A stretch of 64,000 bases of DNA from Channa striata (GCA_033026295.1 CM065168.1:38080875-38144874), one strand, 5' to 3'. Shown: positions 1 through 11,994, numbered from the stretch's first letter. Made by a program: numbers and translations. The notes: generated from the letters alone by a model not told the origin.

Positions 1-1835
1 GAATTGTATTAAAAATTCAAATGTATCTACATTTACTGATTCACAAAATTACTCTATGTTATTGTGATATTTTATTAACTTATTTTACAACACAAAAACA
101 TTGTTAATCAGTTTACGTTGGTGCATCTTTATTTTTAAGTTTATGGAAAGTGGTATTTTTGCCAACTGACAAACCAGTTATGTTGAAAGTCAAATAAAGA
201 CAAAGGTTCGGAAACATCACATCTTTAAAAGTAACATATTTAGTGTCAATGTAGCATGTGACATTCACCAAGAGTCATTCATTCATGAAAGGAAAGAATT
301 AACGCAAAATACACACTAGTTATGGCAAGAAAGAGTTTTAGAGCACAGCCCAAAGCATTTGATCTCGAACAAGGCAACAGGATTAAACTGACATTTTAAA
401 CAGCATGCCAGCATCTGGATCTGCATCAAAGGAGAGAGGTAGAACCATTTTGTTTTGTTGGCTTATGTATCGTGGGTGGAAGTAAATGGGGAAAACTGTT
501 GAGGCCAAATCTAACAACACTGTCATTTAACACACAAACACAAATGAAAAGATGGATGGACTCCAAACATAGCTGTTGGGGAGAGTCAGTTTGTTGCCGT
601 GGTTAATACCTTCTGACCAAAGTTCAAGAGAAAAGCTGTGTTGTTGCTGACGTTGACATTGTTCTTCAGATCTTTTAGATTGTGTGAATAAAAGGTGTAT
701 TGTTCAGTGCTGGTGGTTCTACTGAAACTCTGCTTTGAATGCCTGTTTATTCATTCCTTTGCAGGTAAGAGTGCGGTTACAGGTTTTATTTTTTGTCTAT
801 TTTGTAGCCGTAACGTTGTTGAAGTAATTCAGCAGACATTACTTTGTCTTTTTAATTTGTTTAAAAGGTGGATGTGGTGTTTTGAAAAAAATTTCGATTA
901 ACATTGTTCATTGTGTCATTACTATAGTTGCTTCAGATGTACATGTCACAGACTGAAATGTCACTGCAGTGGACGCAGTTGTAGCAAGGACCAGATGTAA
1001 AAAAACTGAGTAGATTCATGAGAAATGCATATGTATTTGTTTATTCAGATTTATAAATACGCTCAAAGTTCTAGTTATCTTTTCTAATTCTTCATCATTA
1101 CAAAATGAGCACACGTGCATGAGCCCCATTTCCACTCCCCCAATATGCCATGAATGAAAATAAAAAGTTTCTAAACATTAGTTTGCATATCAAGCAGTCT
1201 CCTACTAACTGGGCATGCTGGGAAGCCCTCCAATAGAAGGTATGTTCTACAAGTACACACTATTTACAAGTGCCTGGCATAAAAGCACACATGAAGACTA
1301 GGTTTTAACTCAGCTCAGTGTTTTTTATGCAGGTAGTGAGAATGCTCTTTGTAATTTTTGGCATTGGCGTGTTGACACTGTGCATTTCATTGTTTTAAGA
1401 GAATGTATCATTAGTTTGTTGATGAGTTTTTATAAACTCTTTACTAAAGAGGAGTAAATAATAATAGCAGAACACAATGAAAATGAAAGTGGTAAGAGAA
1501 TTTTTTTTACATAGGTTGTGGTCAGACATTTATACATTACATTTCACATCCATTCACCCTCTTACATTAATTTACATATTTCTACATGTGATCTTTTTTG
1601 CTGTTTCATTTGTGTCTTGGCCATATTATCAGCTTGGACACATTGTTGTAGGAAAACATTAATTATGTTCAGCTTTGTAAAACAATGTTACATCAACAGA
1701 CATATGACATTATTTTACTCATTTTGACTCATTATTCTCCAACATAGACAAGACAGTCAATAATTATGTGATGAAAGAATGATTTACACTCTAATTGACA
1801 CATCATTAAGTTAGTTTCCTTTTTTATTCTGTGGG
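1..1835. repeat. Direct duplication, copy 1
   Basis: This block repeats at 3061-5080 in the same orientation. Bases 1-690 match 3061-3735 almost base for base, and 1584-1830 match 4786-5075. Between these matches copy 1 carries about 900 bp (690-1583) that copy 2 lacks; copy 2 has a LINE there instead. The first 320 bases also resemble the upstream flanks of the two SEA-mucin genes (24090-24300 and 38930-39190), for example the shared 'gacaaaccagttatg' stretch. I see no gene in the block; its open frames are short and AT-rich. Confidence 0.8.
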
Positions 1836-3060
1836 GAAGCTACGGATTCACTGTCCTGATGGTTTTAAATTAGTTGTTCCAAAAGAATTGCATGAACACA
1901 GATGTCCTTTAGTCATGTAGTACTGTGATAGTAGACAGAAAGATTGCAAAATGATGTCAAATAAATTTAAATAAATGGATAGTGTGTGTTGTCAGGGAAG
2001 TTTAAAAAAACAAACATAATGTACCAAGTTTCTTCTCATTTGATGACAATAGTGAATAGTGTTCACACTCAAAAACATAGACAAATATTTTGGTTTAGTT
2101 GTTAACCATTTTCAAAGCCTTAGCTTGTACCACACCTACCCATACCACATTATTCAGCTTACTCCAACCTGGATAACGTACGTTGTTACAGCTTCATCAT
2201 CGTGTCTATGACAAAGACACTTCATTATTTATTTGACCCAGTACAATGTAAATTCCATCCTTTAGCCTGACAGCTAGAGGTTTTTGGACATGCCTTTCAA
2301 ACCAATAAGAGAAGACCAGTTATTTATGATTAACTTTAAATTTGGTAGATTTTTTGATACTGTAATTTCAGAAGAATAAGCTTGAAGGGATAGGCAGAAC
2401 AGAGCAGAAAATTCTAGAGAAGGGAGAGATTGGTCTGGAGTGGATTTATTTCAAGTGTTGTGCTATGGCTTTATGGTTTTTCATGTCCATTCTAATTTTT
2501 CAGTTTCTTAATTTCTCCTTGAACTTTCAGTGGCAGAACAGCTAAAGGTTGGGTGTAATATAGGCCTGGCCAAGCACCACAAAAGAAGACACTGAGTAAT
2601 CAATGGATGACTCAAAGAGTACAAGCAGTCATTGCATGCAAAGGATATGCAAACAAAGAACTAAACTTAACAGGTTTCCATAACATAATAGTGCCACTTT
2701 CCAGACATTAAGGCATCCTGAAATAGTGGTATTAGTTATTTAATGTCCCGTAGGCATACCAACTAACTACACAGAAATGTCGGAAGAGGACAGTAAATTG
2801 TTATGAGAAGGCATAATAAGGATGGCAGACATCGTGATCACTTTTGAATCAGCTACATTTTGGACTAAAATTGTGGGGAGAACATTTTTGATAATTACTA
2901 AAATGACCAAACAATAGTTCTTTAATCAGAACGTTGACTAACTGATTCTATTATATACGCCACATGAATCATTTTACATAACAACAAAACACACACTGGA
3001 GTAGAACTGCAGTCTCCCTGGGAAAGGCCTCTACTTTGCACATTCAAAGTAGGTACACTT
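1836..3060. other. AT-rich spacer, no gene seen
   Basis: No open frame with recognisable protein content, no RNA gene and no mobile-element terminus could be seen. The stretch separates the two copies of the direct duplication. Confidence 0.5.
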
Positions 3061-3737
3061 GAATTGTATTAAAAATTCAAATGTATCTACATTTACTGAT
3101 TAACAAAATGACTCTGCTATGTTATTGTGATATTTTATTAACTTATTTTACAACACAAAAACATTGTTAACCAGTTTACGTTGGTGCATCTTTATTTTTA
3201 AGTTTATGGAAAGTTGTATTTTAAAGTAAATAAAGACAAAGGTTCGGAAACATCACGTCTTTAAAAGTAACATATTTAGTGTCAATGTACCATGTGACAT
3301 TCACCAAGAGTCATTCATTCATGGAAGGAAAGAATTAACGCAAAATATACACTAGTTGTTTCAAGAAAGAATTTTAGAGCACAGCCCAAAGCATTTGATC
3401 TCGAACAAGGCAACAGGGTTAAACTGAAATATTAAACAGCATGCCAGTATCTGGATCTGCTTCAAAGGAGAGACGTAGAACCATTTTGTTTTGTTTTGTC
3501 TTGTTGGCTTATGCATCATGGGTGGAAGTAAATGGGGAAAACTGTTAAGGCCAAATCTAATAACGCTGTCATTTGACACGGAAACACAAATGAAAAGAGA
3601 TGGATGGACTCCAAACATAGCTGTTGGGGAGAGTCAGTTTGTTGGCGTGGTTAATACCTTCTGACCAAATTTCAAGAGAAAAGCTGTGTTGTTGGTGACG
3701 TTGACATTGTTCTTCAGATCTTTTAGATTGTGTGAAT

Positions 3738-4785
3738 AAGATAAGATAAGATAAGAAAGAACTTTATTAATCCCACAGTGGGGAAATTTTTGTGTTTTTA
3801 TCAGCCATAGACAAGGAACACAGAATCTGCACAGAACAATGTTCACTACAGATGAATAAATAAGAATATACAAGTAAAAATTGCACATTGTGTGTCACTG
3901 CAATGACACATTATATAGTCTTATGGCTGTGGGGAGGAATGATCGATGGCAGCGCTCCTTCCTGCACTGTGGGTGTAACAGTCTAGTGCTGAAGGAGCTG
4001 TGCTGCTCAAAGCCTCCACAGTGTGGTGCAGGGGGTGGGAGGTGTTATCCATGATGGATCTTAGTTTGGCCAACATCCTTCTGTCTGCCACCTCCTCGAT
4101 GGAATCCAGTGTGCAGCCCAGGACAGAGCCAGCTCTCTTAACCAGCTTGTTAAGTCTCTTCCTGTCTCTGTCTGTACTGCTCCCAGCCCAGCACACAACA
4201 CCATAGAGGACTGCTGAGGCCACCACAGTGTCATAAAATGTCCGTAACAGCTCCCTTCACACACCAAAGGACCTCAGTCTCCTCAGCAGGTGGAGGCGAC
4301 TCCGGCCCTTTCTGTACAGAGAGTCTGTGTTGTTTTTCCAGTCCAGTTTTTTGTTTAGGTGGACACTCAGGTATTTAAAGGTGTCCACAATTTCAACGTC
4401 TGAGCCCTGGATGCTCACCGGTGTGTGTGGTGGAGGCTTTTGTCTGAAGTCAAGCACTCAGTCAACTCCTTTGTCTTACTGGTGTTCAGGAACAAATAAT
4501 TGTTCTCACACCAGTCCACAAAGTCTGAGATGACCCCCCTGTATTCCTGTTCATTCTCACCCAGTACACAGCCAACAATGGCTGTGTCGTCTGAGAATTT
4601 CTGCAGGTTACAGAGGTGGGAGTTGTACTTGAAGTCTGACGTGTAGAGTGTGAAAAGAAAAGGGGAGAGCACAGTCCCTTGAGGTGCCCCCATGCTGCAG
4701 ACGACCACATCTGACACACAGTCCCGCAGCCTCACGAACTGTGGCCTGTCCGTGAGGTAGTTGACGGGCCAGGCAGCTAGATGAT
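3738..4785 (-). mobile_element. 5'-truncated Rex1/L2-like non-LTR retrotransposon
   Basis: On the minus strand this ends in a (TTATC)n tail, seen on the plus strand as 'gataagataagataag' at about 3738-3757, preceded by the AATAAAGTTC-type 3' end common in teleost CR1/L2/Rex1 LINEs. Upstream it encodes the second half of a reverse transcriptase and the LINE C-terminal region. It is 5'-truncated inside the RT and sits in copy 2 of a direct duplication. The exact family (Rex1, Babar or Maui-like L2) cannot be settled by eye. Confidence 0.8.
3921..4735 (-). pseudogene. LINE reverse transcriptase, C-terminal part, frame-broken
   Basis: Three consecutive minus-strand frames carry one LINE polyprotein in order. 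4415-4735 holds the RT segment with GAPQGTVLSPFLFTLY, followed by SDDTAIVG, where an FADD/YADD-like catalytic motif is expected and S-D-D is seen, and then the LNTSKTKEL block. 4257-4457 has the FKYLSVHLNKKLDW block, and 3921-4226 the C-terminal LNKLVKRAGSVLG block. Two frameshifts separate them and the N-terminal endonuclease and RT start are missing. It is a dead fragment of the retrotransposon at 3738-4785, not a host gene. Confidence 0.8.
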
Positions 4786-5080
4786 TTCTACATGTGACCT
4801 TTTTTGGAGTTTAATTTGTGTCTTGGCCATAGTATCATCTGGGACACATTAGTTAGACAGTTCAATTGCTGTTTTGTTGTAGGAAAATATGTATTATGTT
4901 CAGCTTTGTAACACAATGTCACATCAACAGACATATGACATTATTTTAATCATTTTAAATCATTATTCTCAAACATAGACAAGACAGTCAATAATTATGT
5001 GATGAAATAATGATTTAGACTCTAATTGACACATCTGTATGTCAATTCTCATTAGTATTTTTATTCCTTTTTTATTCTAT

Positions 5081-6774
5081 GAGGAATAAAAAAACATATT
5101 GTTGTCTTTTGTCTCAGTTGTAAGTTTGACTGTGGCCTACAGCTTAATAAATGTTTCTTCAAGCTATATTTAGTTTGACATTTTAGTTTAGCTTAGGTTG
5201 TGACCACATGTGATCTCAGTACAGCTGGTTTTGCTGCATAGTCTGCTGAGACGTTCTGTGTTTATACACACAGGGTTTTTGGGAATAAAGACAGTTTCAT
5301 GTATAGATGAGCTGTTCTCATTTAAGCCTTTATATGTGGAGCAAGATCCAAACAATGTTATAAAAACAGGAAGTGCTTTTCACTGTGTTACAGTTGATCC
5401 AGAAAGGCTCTGAGTTAAATGTATTACTTTGTAATTCACAAGTACATTGTTAGATTTACTGAAGGCTATATTAGTCTAATCTGTGTGTTTTGTGTGTGTA
5501 GATGTAATTGTTACAACAGGGCTGGGTTTTGTTAAATGTGGAATGCTGGTTGCTGATCTGGGGTGTCTGGAGCCATAGGTGTGGCTGGCGTGGCAGTCAC
5601 AAAAACGTTTGCGTGTGAATCAATTATGTGTGCAGCTGTGATTTTTGCAGGGTTGCTGAAACGTAGCTTCCACTGTAGCTGAACTGGGTAAAGGGTGGGT
5701 GATCACAATACACTTCACTGTAGAGTGTACACAAAATTGCTTTTAAAAGCTATTGAGCAAGGCTCACCCTTCTAATTTCACAGTGATGACCTGAAGTGTT
5801 CAGGAAAAAGTGGTGGAGGGTAGCTTTAAGATATTGTTAGCAGCCTATAATTGTCATTCATGACACACAACCAGCAGGGACATACAGTGGTATGTGGTCT
5901 AGAGCTATAAATAATACCTTCTAAAAGAGTAATGATTATTCTGTTGAGCTGCTGTTAGGCAGGTTGTTTCAGGTTGTTGACTTTCCTTTGAGGAAATGTG
6001 ATGTGCCAAGGAAGTAATTAAGTCATATCCAGACAGCCCTTCCTTTGAAATAAGAAACCACAAGATTACAGCTCCAACATGCACCTGAGCTGCAGGAATT
6101 TTACTAAGGACTGGTGTAGTGAGCGTGTACAAAAACATAGATAATGAATTCCATACCAGTAAGTAGGTAACCAGTCACTGTGTGAGATCACTTGTTCACT
6201 ATGTTTTTTTTCTTTTGGTAACTACAAGAAATAGTTTTTTTTTCACTATTTCACTTTCATACATGTAATAAATGCAATATTTGCATTTTTTGTTAGTTAG
6301 TGGGCTTTTTTTTTTTACTGAAAAATGTGTCCATTAAAGTTTGACTTGGACATTGACTTTTGAAAGAGACTGAAAATGATAACAAAAACTTTATTACTCC
6401 TCTGTGGTGCCTTAGGCAGTTGTTAACTAGATTCACATTTCTATACCTAAAACCAGGTCTGATTCTAAGACAAACAAAGACAATTAAACAGGTATTTGAG
6501 GTGAAGAAACAAGTTCTTCTTCAAAAAAAATTGAAATATTCTAAGCGTTTCAGGAAATTTAAGAATTGAGTAATTTAAAAAATGCTTTGATAGTCACTTG
6601 GAACCACCAATTATGAAAGGGTCATTCTCAAAATAAGTTCTCGAAGTTCTCCAAGTGGTGGGATGGACTCTATTGGGAAATTTGTCCCACATCTGTCTCT
6701 ACCTCATTAAGTTTAATTGATTCTTACACCTGTCAGCTTCACCTGAGCTGCTTTTCACCAAATTTGAAAAAAAA
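5081..6774. other. Spacer; part is shared with the right end of the window
   Basis: No gene recognised. The stretch from about 5480 to 6600 resembles 60850-61885 in the same order: the 'gtagatgtaattgtt' motif, the 'aggtgtggctg..gtggcagt' motif at about 5578 (also at 25205, 39215 and 60960), 'ccataccagtaagtaggt' at about 6150, and 'caggaaatttaagaattgag' at about 6551. It is spacer of the duplicated SEA-mucin unit. A short segment at about 6700-6766 matches the reverse complement of 62590-62665. Confidence 0.6.
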
Positions 6775-6779
6775 ATGGA

Positions 6780-7795
6780 GGAGAAGCGTTCTGGTGCCAA
6801 TTTTTAAGAACAAGAGTGACACGCAGAATTGTAGCAACTACAGAGGGATAAAGCTGATGAGCCACACAATCACAATGAAGCTGTGAGAAAGAGTAGTGGA
6901 AACCAGGCTTAGGAAGGAGGTGGAGATTTGTGAGCAGCAGTATGGTTTATGCCCTGTAAGAGCACCACTGACGCCATTTTCGCTTTGAGATTGTTGATGG
7001 AAAAGTACAGAGATGGTCAGAAGAAGCTGCATTGTGTCTTTGTGGATTTAGAGAAGGTGTATGACAGGGTGCTGAGGGAGGAGCTGTGGTACTGTATGAG
7101 GTTGTCGGGAGTGGCAAAAAAGTACGTCAGAGTAGTTCAGGACATGTATGAGAGGAGCATGACGGTGGTGAGATGTGCCGTAGGTCAGACAGAGGAGTTC
7201 AAGGTGGAGGTGGGACTACACCAAGGATCAGCTTTGAGTCCCTTCTTGTTTGCTATGCTGATGAACAGGTTGACAGATGAGGTCAGACAGAAATCTCCCT
7301 GGACAATGATGTTTGCAGATGACATTGTGATTTGCAGTGAGAGTAGAGAACAGGTGGAGAAACAGCTGGAGAGGTGAAGGTTTGCTCTGGAAAGAAGAGG
7401 CATGAAAGTCAGTCGTAGCAAGACAGAATACGTGTGTCTAAACGAGAGGGAGCAAGGTAGAAGCGTGAGGTTACAGTGGGCTGAGGTGAAGAAGGTGCAG
7501 GAGTTTAAGTACTTGGGGTCAACAGCTCAGTGTGTTGGGGAGTGTGGAAAAGAGGTGAAGAGGTGAGTGCAGGCAGGTTGGAGTGGGTGGAGGAAAGTGT
7601 CAGGAGTGTTGTGTGACAGAAGAGTGTCAGCAAGACTCAAAGGAAAGGTTTACAGGACAGTGGTGAGACCAGCTCTGCTCTATGGGTTAGAGACAGTAGC
7701 AGTGAGAAAGAGACAAGAGGCAGAGATGGAAGGGGCAGAAATGAAGATGTTGAGGTTCTCCTTAGGAGTGACAAGGTTGGATAGAATAAGGAACG
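6780..7795 (+). pseudogene. RTE LINE reverse transcriptase fragment
   Basis: Reverse transcriptase of the RTE clade. From about 6780 it encodes the VPIFKNK..NYRGIKL block; the open frame 6949-7377 follows with TDAIFALRLLMEKY, the first catalytic region FVDLEKVYDRV, GLHQGSALSPFLF and the catalytic FADDIVIC. A stop after QLER (about 7375) breaks the frame. The rest follows in 7378-7560 and 7567-7795 (VRPALLYGLETVAVR). The final C-terminal segment lies beyond the gypsy insertion at 13735-13990. Several stops mean it cannot make a working protein. Confidence 0.85.
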
Positions 7796-8623
7796 TGTCA
7801 CAATTATGTTCTTATGTGGACCCAGATAAGAGGCAGAGTCAGAAGGTAGTGAAAGAGCAGAGATTTTATTGGAAGCGGGTGTTGTGGAATCTGGTTGGAG
7901 CTGTGCGGGGTGGCGAAAACTCTGTTCAGGAGCCGGACAGGTCTGAGGCCTAGGGGTAAACAGAGGGTGAGTAAAGAAAACATAAACCAGAACAGAGGAC
8001 TAATGATAACGGGCTTACGGGAATGATGAGTGGAGGGAGAGGTGTAGGACTCTCGGCCAGGTTGCGGGTGAACACGAAAAGGTGGACCAGACGGGGATGG
8101 TGAACTCAGAAGGGTTGTCCGGATATGATGAACAAAGTAACAATTTAAGAAACAATAAACAAAGTAACAACTCAAAACGGTCGAGGCAAAAACTTCACTC
8201 GAGAGAAAAGATTTACTAATAATTTTAGAGAATGAAAAAAAAAACACACCGGTGGAAAAATAAAACAAATGACAACTTACTACTGCGGGTTCCCCGGGGA
8301 ACAGACCAGGCGAAAAAGATCGTGGCCAGAAAGTAACAAAGTAATCACGGGAAACAGGAGGCTGGAGGTCCAAACAAAACAGGCACAAAACTAGCGACAG
8401 GAGGAGCAGATCAAGTGGGTACAGACTAGAGAAAAGGTTGCTGAATCAATTGTTGCTGAAAGACGTTCTGGCAAAGAGAGACAGGTAACTGGGGCTTAAG
8501 AAGGATAAGACAGGTGTGCAGGATTACACTAACGAAAGAGCAGCAGGGGAGGAGAGAGGGAGGAGCATCAGGAAGGGAGGAACCGTATCCAGGGCAACAC
8601 AGCTCAGGATGACAACCATGACA
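7796..8623 (-). repeat. 3' LTR of the gypsy element
   Basis: 828 bp, with TG at 7796-7797 and CA at 8622-8623 on the plus strand. Apart from two homopolymer length changes it matches 12902-13729. Open frames inside it (for example 7804-8388 minus) are chance frames repeated in both LTRs. Confidence 0.95.
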
Positions 8624-8636
8624 GTACCCCCTCCGC
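8624..8636 (-). promoter_or_regulatory. Polypurine tract of the gypsy element
   Basis: On the minus strand the sequence just before the 3' LTR reads gcggagggggtac. This is a purine-rich run in the position used to prime plus-strand DNA synthesis in LTR retrotransposons. Confidence 0.6.
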
Positions 8637-8646
8637 AACGGCCGTC

Positions 8647-9092
8647 TCACAACGGCCCCCTAGGCTGCTCAGGATGCTCACGATGGAATTGAGAAATCAT
8701 GTCAGGATCCAAAACGAAACGGGCAGGAACCCAGGAGCGCTCCTCGGGGCCATACCCCTCCCAGTCTACCAAGTACTGGACGCCCCGACCCCGGCGACGC
8801 GACTTCAGCAGCCGGTTAACAGTAAAAGCTGGGGCACCCTCAATAAGCCGGGCGGGTGGTGGGGTCTGGAGGTGGGCACTAATGGACTAGAGACGACAGG
8901 TTTAACGCGTGAAACATGAAAAGTAGGATGAATCCGAAGAGCCCTGGGGAGTCGCAACCTTACCGCCACAGGGTTCACTAGCTTGGAAACTGGGACTGGA
9001 CCGATGAAACGGGGAGCCAGCTTTCTGCTCTCAACGCGAAGGGGAATGTCCTTCGTGGAGAGCCATACTCGCTGACCCACCTGAACGTTTGT
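8647..9092 (-). pseudogene. Pol C-terminus and chromodomain, in shifted frames
   Basis: The integrase C-terminal domain continues in a different frame from about 9090 (NVQVGQRVWLSTKD, then RKLAPRFIGP and HPTFHVSRVKPV). Near 8870-8885 the reading moves to a third frame, which encodes a chromodomain (YLVDWEGYGPEERSWVP) and stops at 8647-8649. Two single-base-type frame changes therefore separate the chromodomain, which in chromoviruses guides integration to chromatin, from the catalytic polyprotein. With LTRs this similar, the shifts are either fresh inactivating mutations or sequencing errors. Confidence 0.8.
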
Positions 9093-11994
9093 CCGCAGAT
9101 CGCTTATACATTTCTGAAGTCCTGAGAAGAGTGGCACGTGCCCTCCTCCAGGCCAGTTGACAGCGTCGCACAGAAGCCAGTGCCGAAGGGACGGAAGAGG
9201 CAGCTTCTTCCGCTTCAAACAGAGGAGGCTGATAGCCATAGACGACCTGAAATGGAGTCAACCCTGTGGAGGCAGACGGTAGAGTGTTATGTGCGTACTC
9301 GACCCAGGTGACATTCTGGGACCAGGAGGAGGGATTACGGGAGCAGAGAATCCGGAGACCGGTCTCCAGATCCTGGTTTAATCTCTCTGTCTGACCGTTG
9401 GATTGAGGATGAAACCCCGAGGAGAGACTAACAGAAACCCCGAGCAGCCGAAAAAACTCCCTCCAAAACTTAGATATAAACTGGGGGCCGCGATCGGAGA
9501 CAACGTCACGGGGAAGACCGTGGATCCTAAAAATGTGTGAGACTAGAGCTTCAGCGGTCTCTTTAGCTGAGGGGAGAGCAGGGAGTGGAATGAAATGGAC
9601 CATCTTGGAGAATCTGTCGACTACAGTGAGAATAACTGTGTTGCCCTGGGAGGGAGGAAGACCAGTAACAAAATCTAAAGATATGTGGGACCACGGGCGT
9701 TTGGGGATGGACAGAGGTTCTAGGAGGCCAGCAGGGGAGTGATGACTGGGTTTGGATTGAGCACAGGTGGGACAGGCAGAAACGAACTCGCGGACATCCT
9801 GAACAAGAGTGGGCCACCAGAACCGCTGGCGGACAACAAATAGAGTACGTGAAACACCAGGATGGCAGAAAAGACGGGAGGAATGACACCAGTCTAGGAC
9901 CTTAGATCGTAGGGGATCGGGAACATACAGACTACCATCGGGACAGGCGGGAGGGACCTGGCAGTTAGTCAGCGCCTGGGACACCTCTTCCTCAATTTCT
10001 AACCGGGTGAGACCTAGACGGACAGAGGGTGGAAGAATAAAGTCTGTTTCTGGTCTGGCGGGGGCAGAGTCAAACATGCGGGATAGAGAGTCAGCTTTAG
10101 TATTTTTATGGCCAGGGTGATAAGTTAAAGAAAATTGGAAACGACTGAAGAAAAGGGCCCAGCGCGCTTGACGGGGGTTGAGTCTTTTAGCGGTTCGAAG
10201 ATATTCTAAGTTCTTGTGGTCAGTGAGAACTAGGAATGGTTGCTGGGCTCCCTCTAACCAGTGTCTCCACTCCTCCAGGGCCAATTTAACTGCCAGTAAC
10301 TCTCTATCGCCTATGTCATAGTTTCTTTCCGCAGGAGTGAGGCGACGGGAGTAAAAAGCACAAGGATGCATCTTAGCGTCAATATCTGCCCTTTGGGAGA
10401 GAACAGCCCCCACTCCCACATCAGAGGCGTCAACCTCAACTAAGAATTGTTTCTCGGGGTCAGGCAGAGTGAGGATAGGAGCTGAGGAGAACGCGTCCTT
10501 GAGGCGAGAGAAGGCAGAGTCAGCCTCAAGAGACCAGAGGAACGATCTTTTAGTAGAAGTGAGGGAGTGTAACGGGGCAGCGATGGCGCTAAAACCTCTA
10601 ATAAAGCGCCTGTAGAAATTGGCGAAACCTAGAAAGCGCTGCAGCTGCTTGCGCGACTCTGGAATAGGCCACTCCCTCACCGCACTCACCTTCCCGGGGT
10701 CCATCTCCATCCTCCCAGGGGAGATGATGTATCCCAGGAAAGAGATGGAGGGCGAGTGGAAAACGCATTTCTCGGCTTTGACGAACAGATTGTTTTGGTT
10801 GAGTCGAATGAGAACTCTCCTGACATGAGTTATGTGTTCAGTCTCAGAGGGGGAAAAAATCAGGATATCGTCTAGGTAGACGAAAACAAACTTATTAAGC
10901 ATGTCCCCCAGTACATCATTGACTAAGTTCTGAAAGACGGCAGGCGCATTAGTCAGACCGAAGGGCATTACCAAATATTCGAAATGACCTACCGGGGTGT
11001 TGAAGGCAGTTTTCCACTCGTCCCCCTCTCGGATTCGGACCAGATGATAAGCATTACGGAGATCTAGTTTGGAAAATATGGTGGCGTCTTGTAAGAGCTC
11101 GAACACAGAGGAGATGAGTGGCAGTGGATAACGATTGCGGACAGTGATTTGATTTAGGCCTCGATAATCAATACATGGTCTTAGCCCCCCATCCTTCTTG
11201 CCAACAAAAAAGAATCCCGCCCCCGCGGGCGAGGATGAGGGGCGAATGAGTCCAGCCGCGAGGCACTCATTGATGTAGTTAGTCATCGCCTCTCGCTCAG
11301 GGGCAGAGAGGGAATAGAGTCTACCTCTCGGCGGCATAGTACCCAGCAGTAAATCAATGGCACAGTCGTAGGGACGATGAGGTGGTAACGAGGTGGCCTT
11401 GCTTTTAGAAAAAACCTGTTTGAGATCATGGTAAACTTCTGGAACGCCGGTTAAATCAATGTTTTCCGACGAGGGACCGGATTTCACAAAAGGAGTCGCG
11501 GCACGGCTGAGGCAGAGACTGGAGCAGGAGGGATCCCAACTAATGACCCTTCCCTCCCGCCAATCGATATGGGGGTTGTGCCGTGTCAGCCAAGATGAAC
11601 CTAGAATGAGTGGGAGTGAAGGAGACTGGATAACCTGAAAGGATAACTCTTCACAATGATTTTCTATGATCAGATGAATAGGAACAGTCTGTAGGGCGCT
11701 AGGATTCAGCAGGTGACCATCAAGGGCTCGAATCGAAATAGGTCTGGAGTGAGGAACTAACGGAATCTCGAGCTTACGGGCTAGCGTCTCATCAATGAAC
11801 TCAGTGTCCGCACCTGAGTCTATGAACGCGGCGAAGGGGAACGAGCGGTCAGCGAGCTGCAGCATGACGTTTAAATGAGGTCGGGAGGCCGGCGAATGAG
11901 AACTACGAGTGTGGCTCAGCAGTTGCCTCCCGTTCCCTGCTGAGCCCCTCCTTTTGCTGGACATGTCTTGACTTGGTGACCAGGTTTGCCACAA
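9031..11994 (-). CDS. pol: Pol polyprotein: protease, RT, RNase H, integrase
   Basis: One uninterrupted 987-residue frame. Domains in order: aspartic protease with DSGA (59-62); reverse transcriptase with catalytic D311 (SKLDLRNAYH) and YLDD (373-376); RNase H with acidic residues near D522, E565, D592 and D634; integrase with an HHCC zinc-binding site (H704, H711, C741, C744) and the DDE triad D774, D834, E870, the last two 35 residues apart as expected. The integrase C-terminus runs out of frame after residue about 969, where the continuation moves to another frame (8805-9090). All catalytic residues are present. Confidence 0.95.
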   Translation of the reverse strand: MWQTWSPSQDMSSKRRGSAGNGRQLLSHTRSSHSPASRPHLNVMLQLADRSFPFAAFIDSGADTEFIDETLARKLEIPLVPHSRPISIRALDGHLLNPSALQTVPIHLIIENHCEELSFQVIQSPSLPLILGSSWLTRHNPHIDWREGRVISWDPSCSSLCLSRAATPFVKSGPSSENIDLTGVPEVYHDLKQVFSKSKATSLPPHRPYDCAIDLLLGTMPPRGRLYSLSAPEREAMTNYINECLAAGLIRPSSSPAGAGFFFVGKKDGGLRPCIDYRGLNQITVRNRYPLPLISSVFELLQDATIFSKLDLRNAYHLVRIREGDEWKTAFNTPVGHFEYLVMPFGLTNAPAVFQNLVNDVLGDMLNKFVFVYLDDILIFSPSETEHITHVRRVLIRLNQNNLFVKAEKCVFHSPSISFLGYIISPGRMEMDPGKVSAVREWPIPESRKQLQRFLGFANFYRRFIRGFSAIAAPLHSLTSTKRSFLWSLEADSAFSRLKDAFSSAPILTLPDPEKQFLVEVDASDVGVGAVLSQRADIDAKMHPCAFYSRRLTPAERNYDIGDRELLAVKLALEEWRHWLEGAQQPFLVLTDHKNLEYLRTAKRLNPRQARWALFFSRFQFSLTYHPGHKNTKADSLSRMFDSAPARPETDFILPPSVRLGLTRLEIEEEVSQALTNCQVPPACPDGSLYVPDPLRSKVLDWCHSSRLFCHPGVSRTLFVVRQRFWWPTLVQDVREFVSACPTCAQSKPSHHSPAGLLEPLSIPKRPWSHISLDFVTGLPPSQGNTVILTVVDRFSKMVHFIPLPALPSAKETAEALVSHIFRIHGLPRDVVSDRGPQFISKFWREFFRLLGVSVSLSSGFHPQSNGQTERLNQDLETGLRILCSRNPSSWSQNVTWVEYAHNTLPSASTGLTPFQVVYGYQPPLFEAEEAASSVPSALASVRRCQLAWRRARATLLRTSEMYKRSADKRSGGSASMALHEGHSPSR

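Larger units (their letters stand above)
3061..5080. repeat. Direct duplication, copy 2 (interrupted by a LINE)
   Basis: Copy 2 of the 1-1835 block. Homology runs 3061-3735, is replaced by a Rex1-like LINE at 3738-4785, and resumes at about 4786 ('tttctacatgtga') through about 5075. The two copies differ by scattered substitutions and small indels, so the duplication is not recent. Confidence 0.8.

Noticed and set aside
7804..8388. 194-residue minus-strand frame in the 3' LTR (and its twin at 12910-13380)
   Set aside because: Lies wholly within the LTRs, is repeated in both and has no protein domain; a chance frame.
9533..9889. Frames antisense or alternative to gypsy integrase
   Set aside because: Overlap the pol frame with intact catalytic motifs; shadows.
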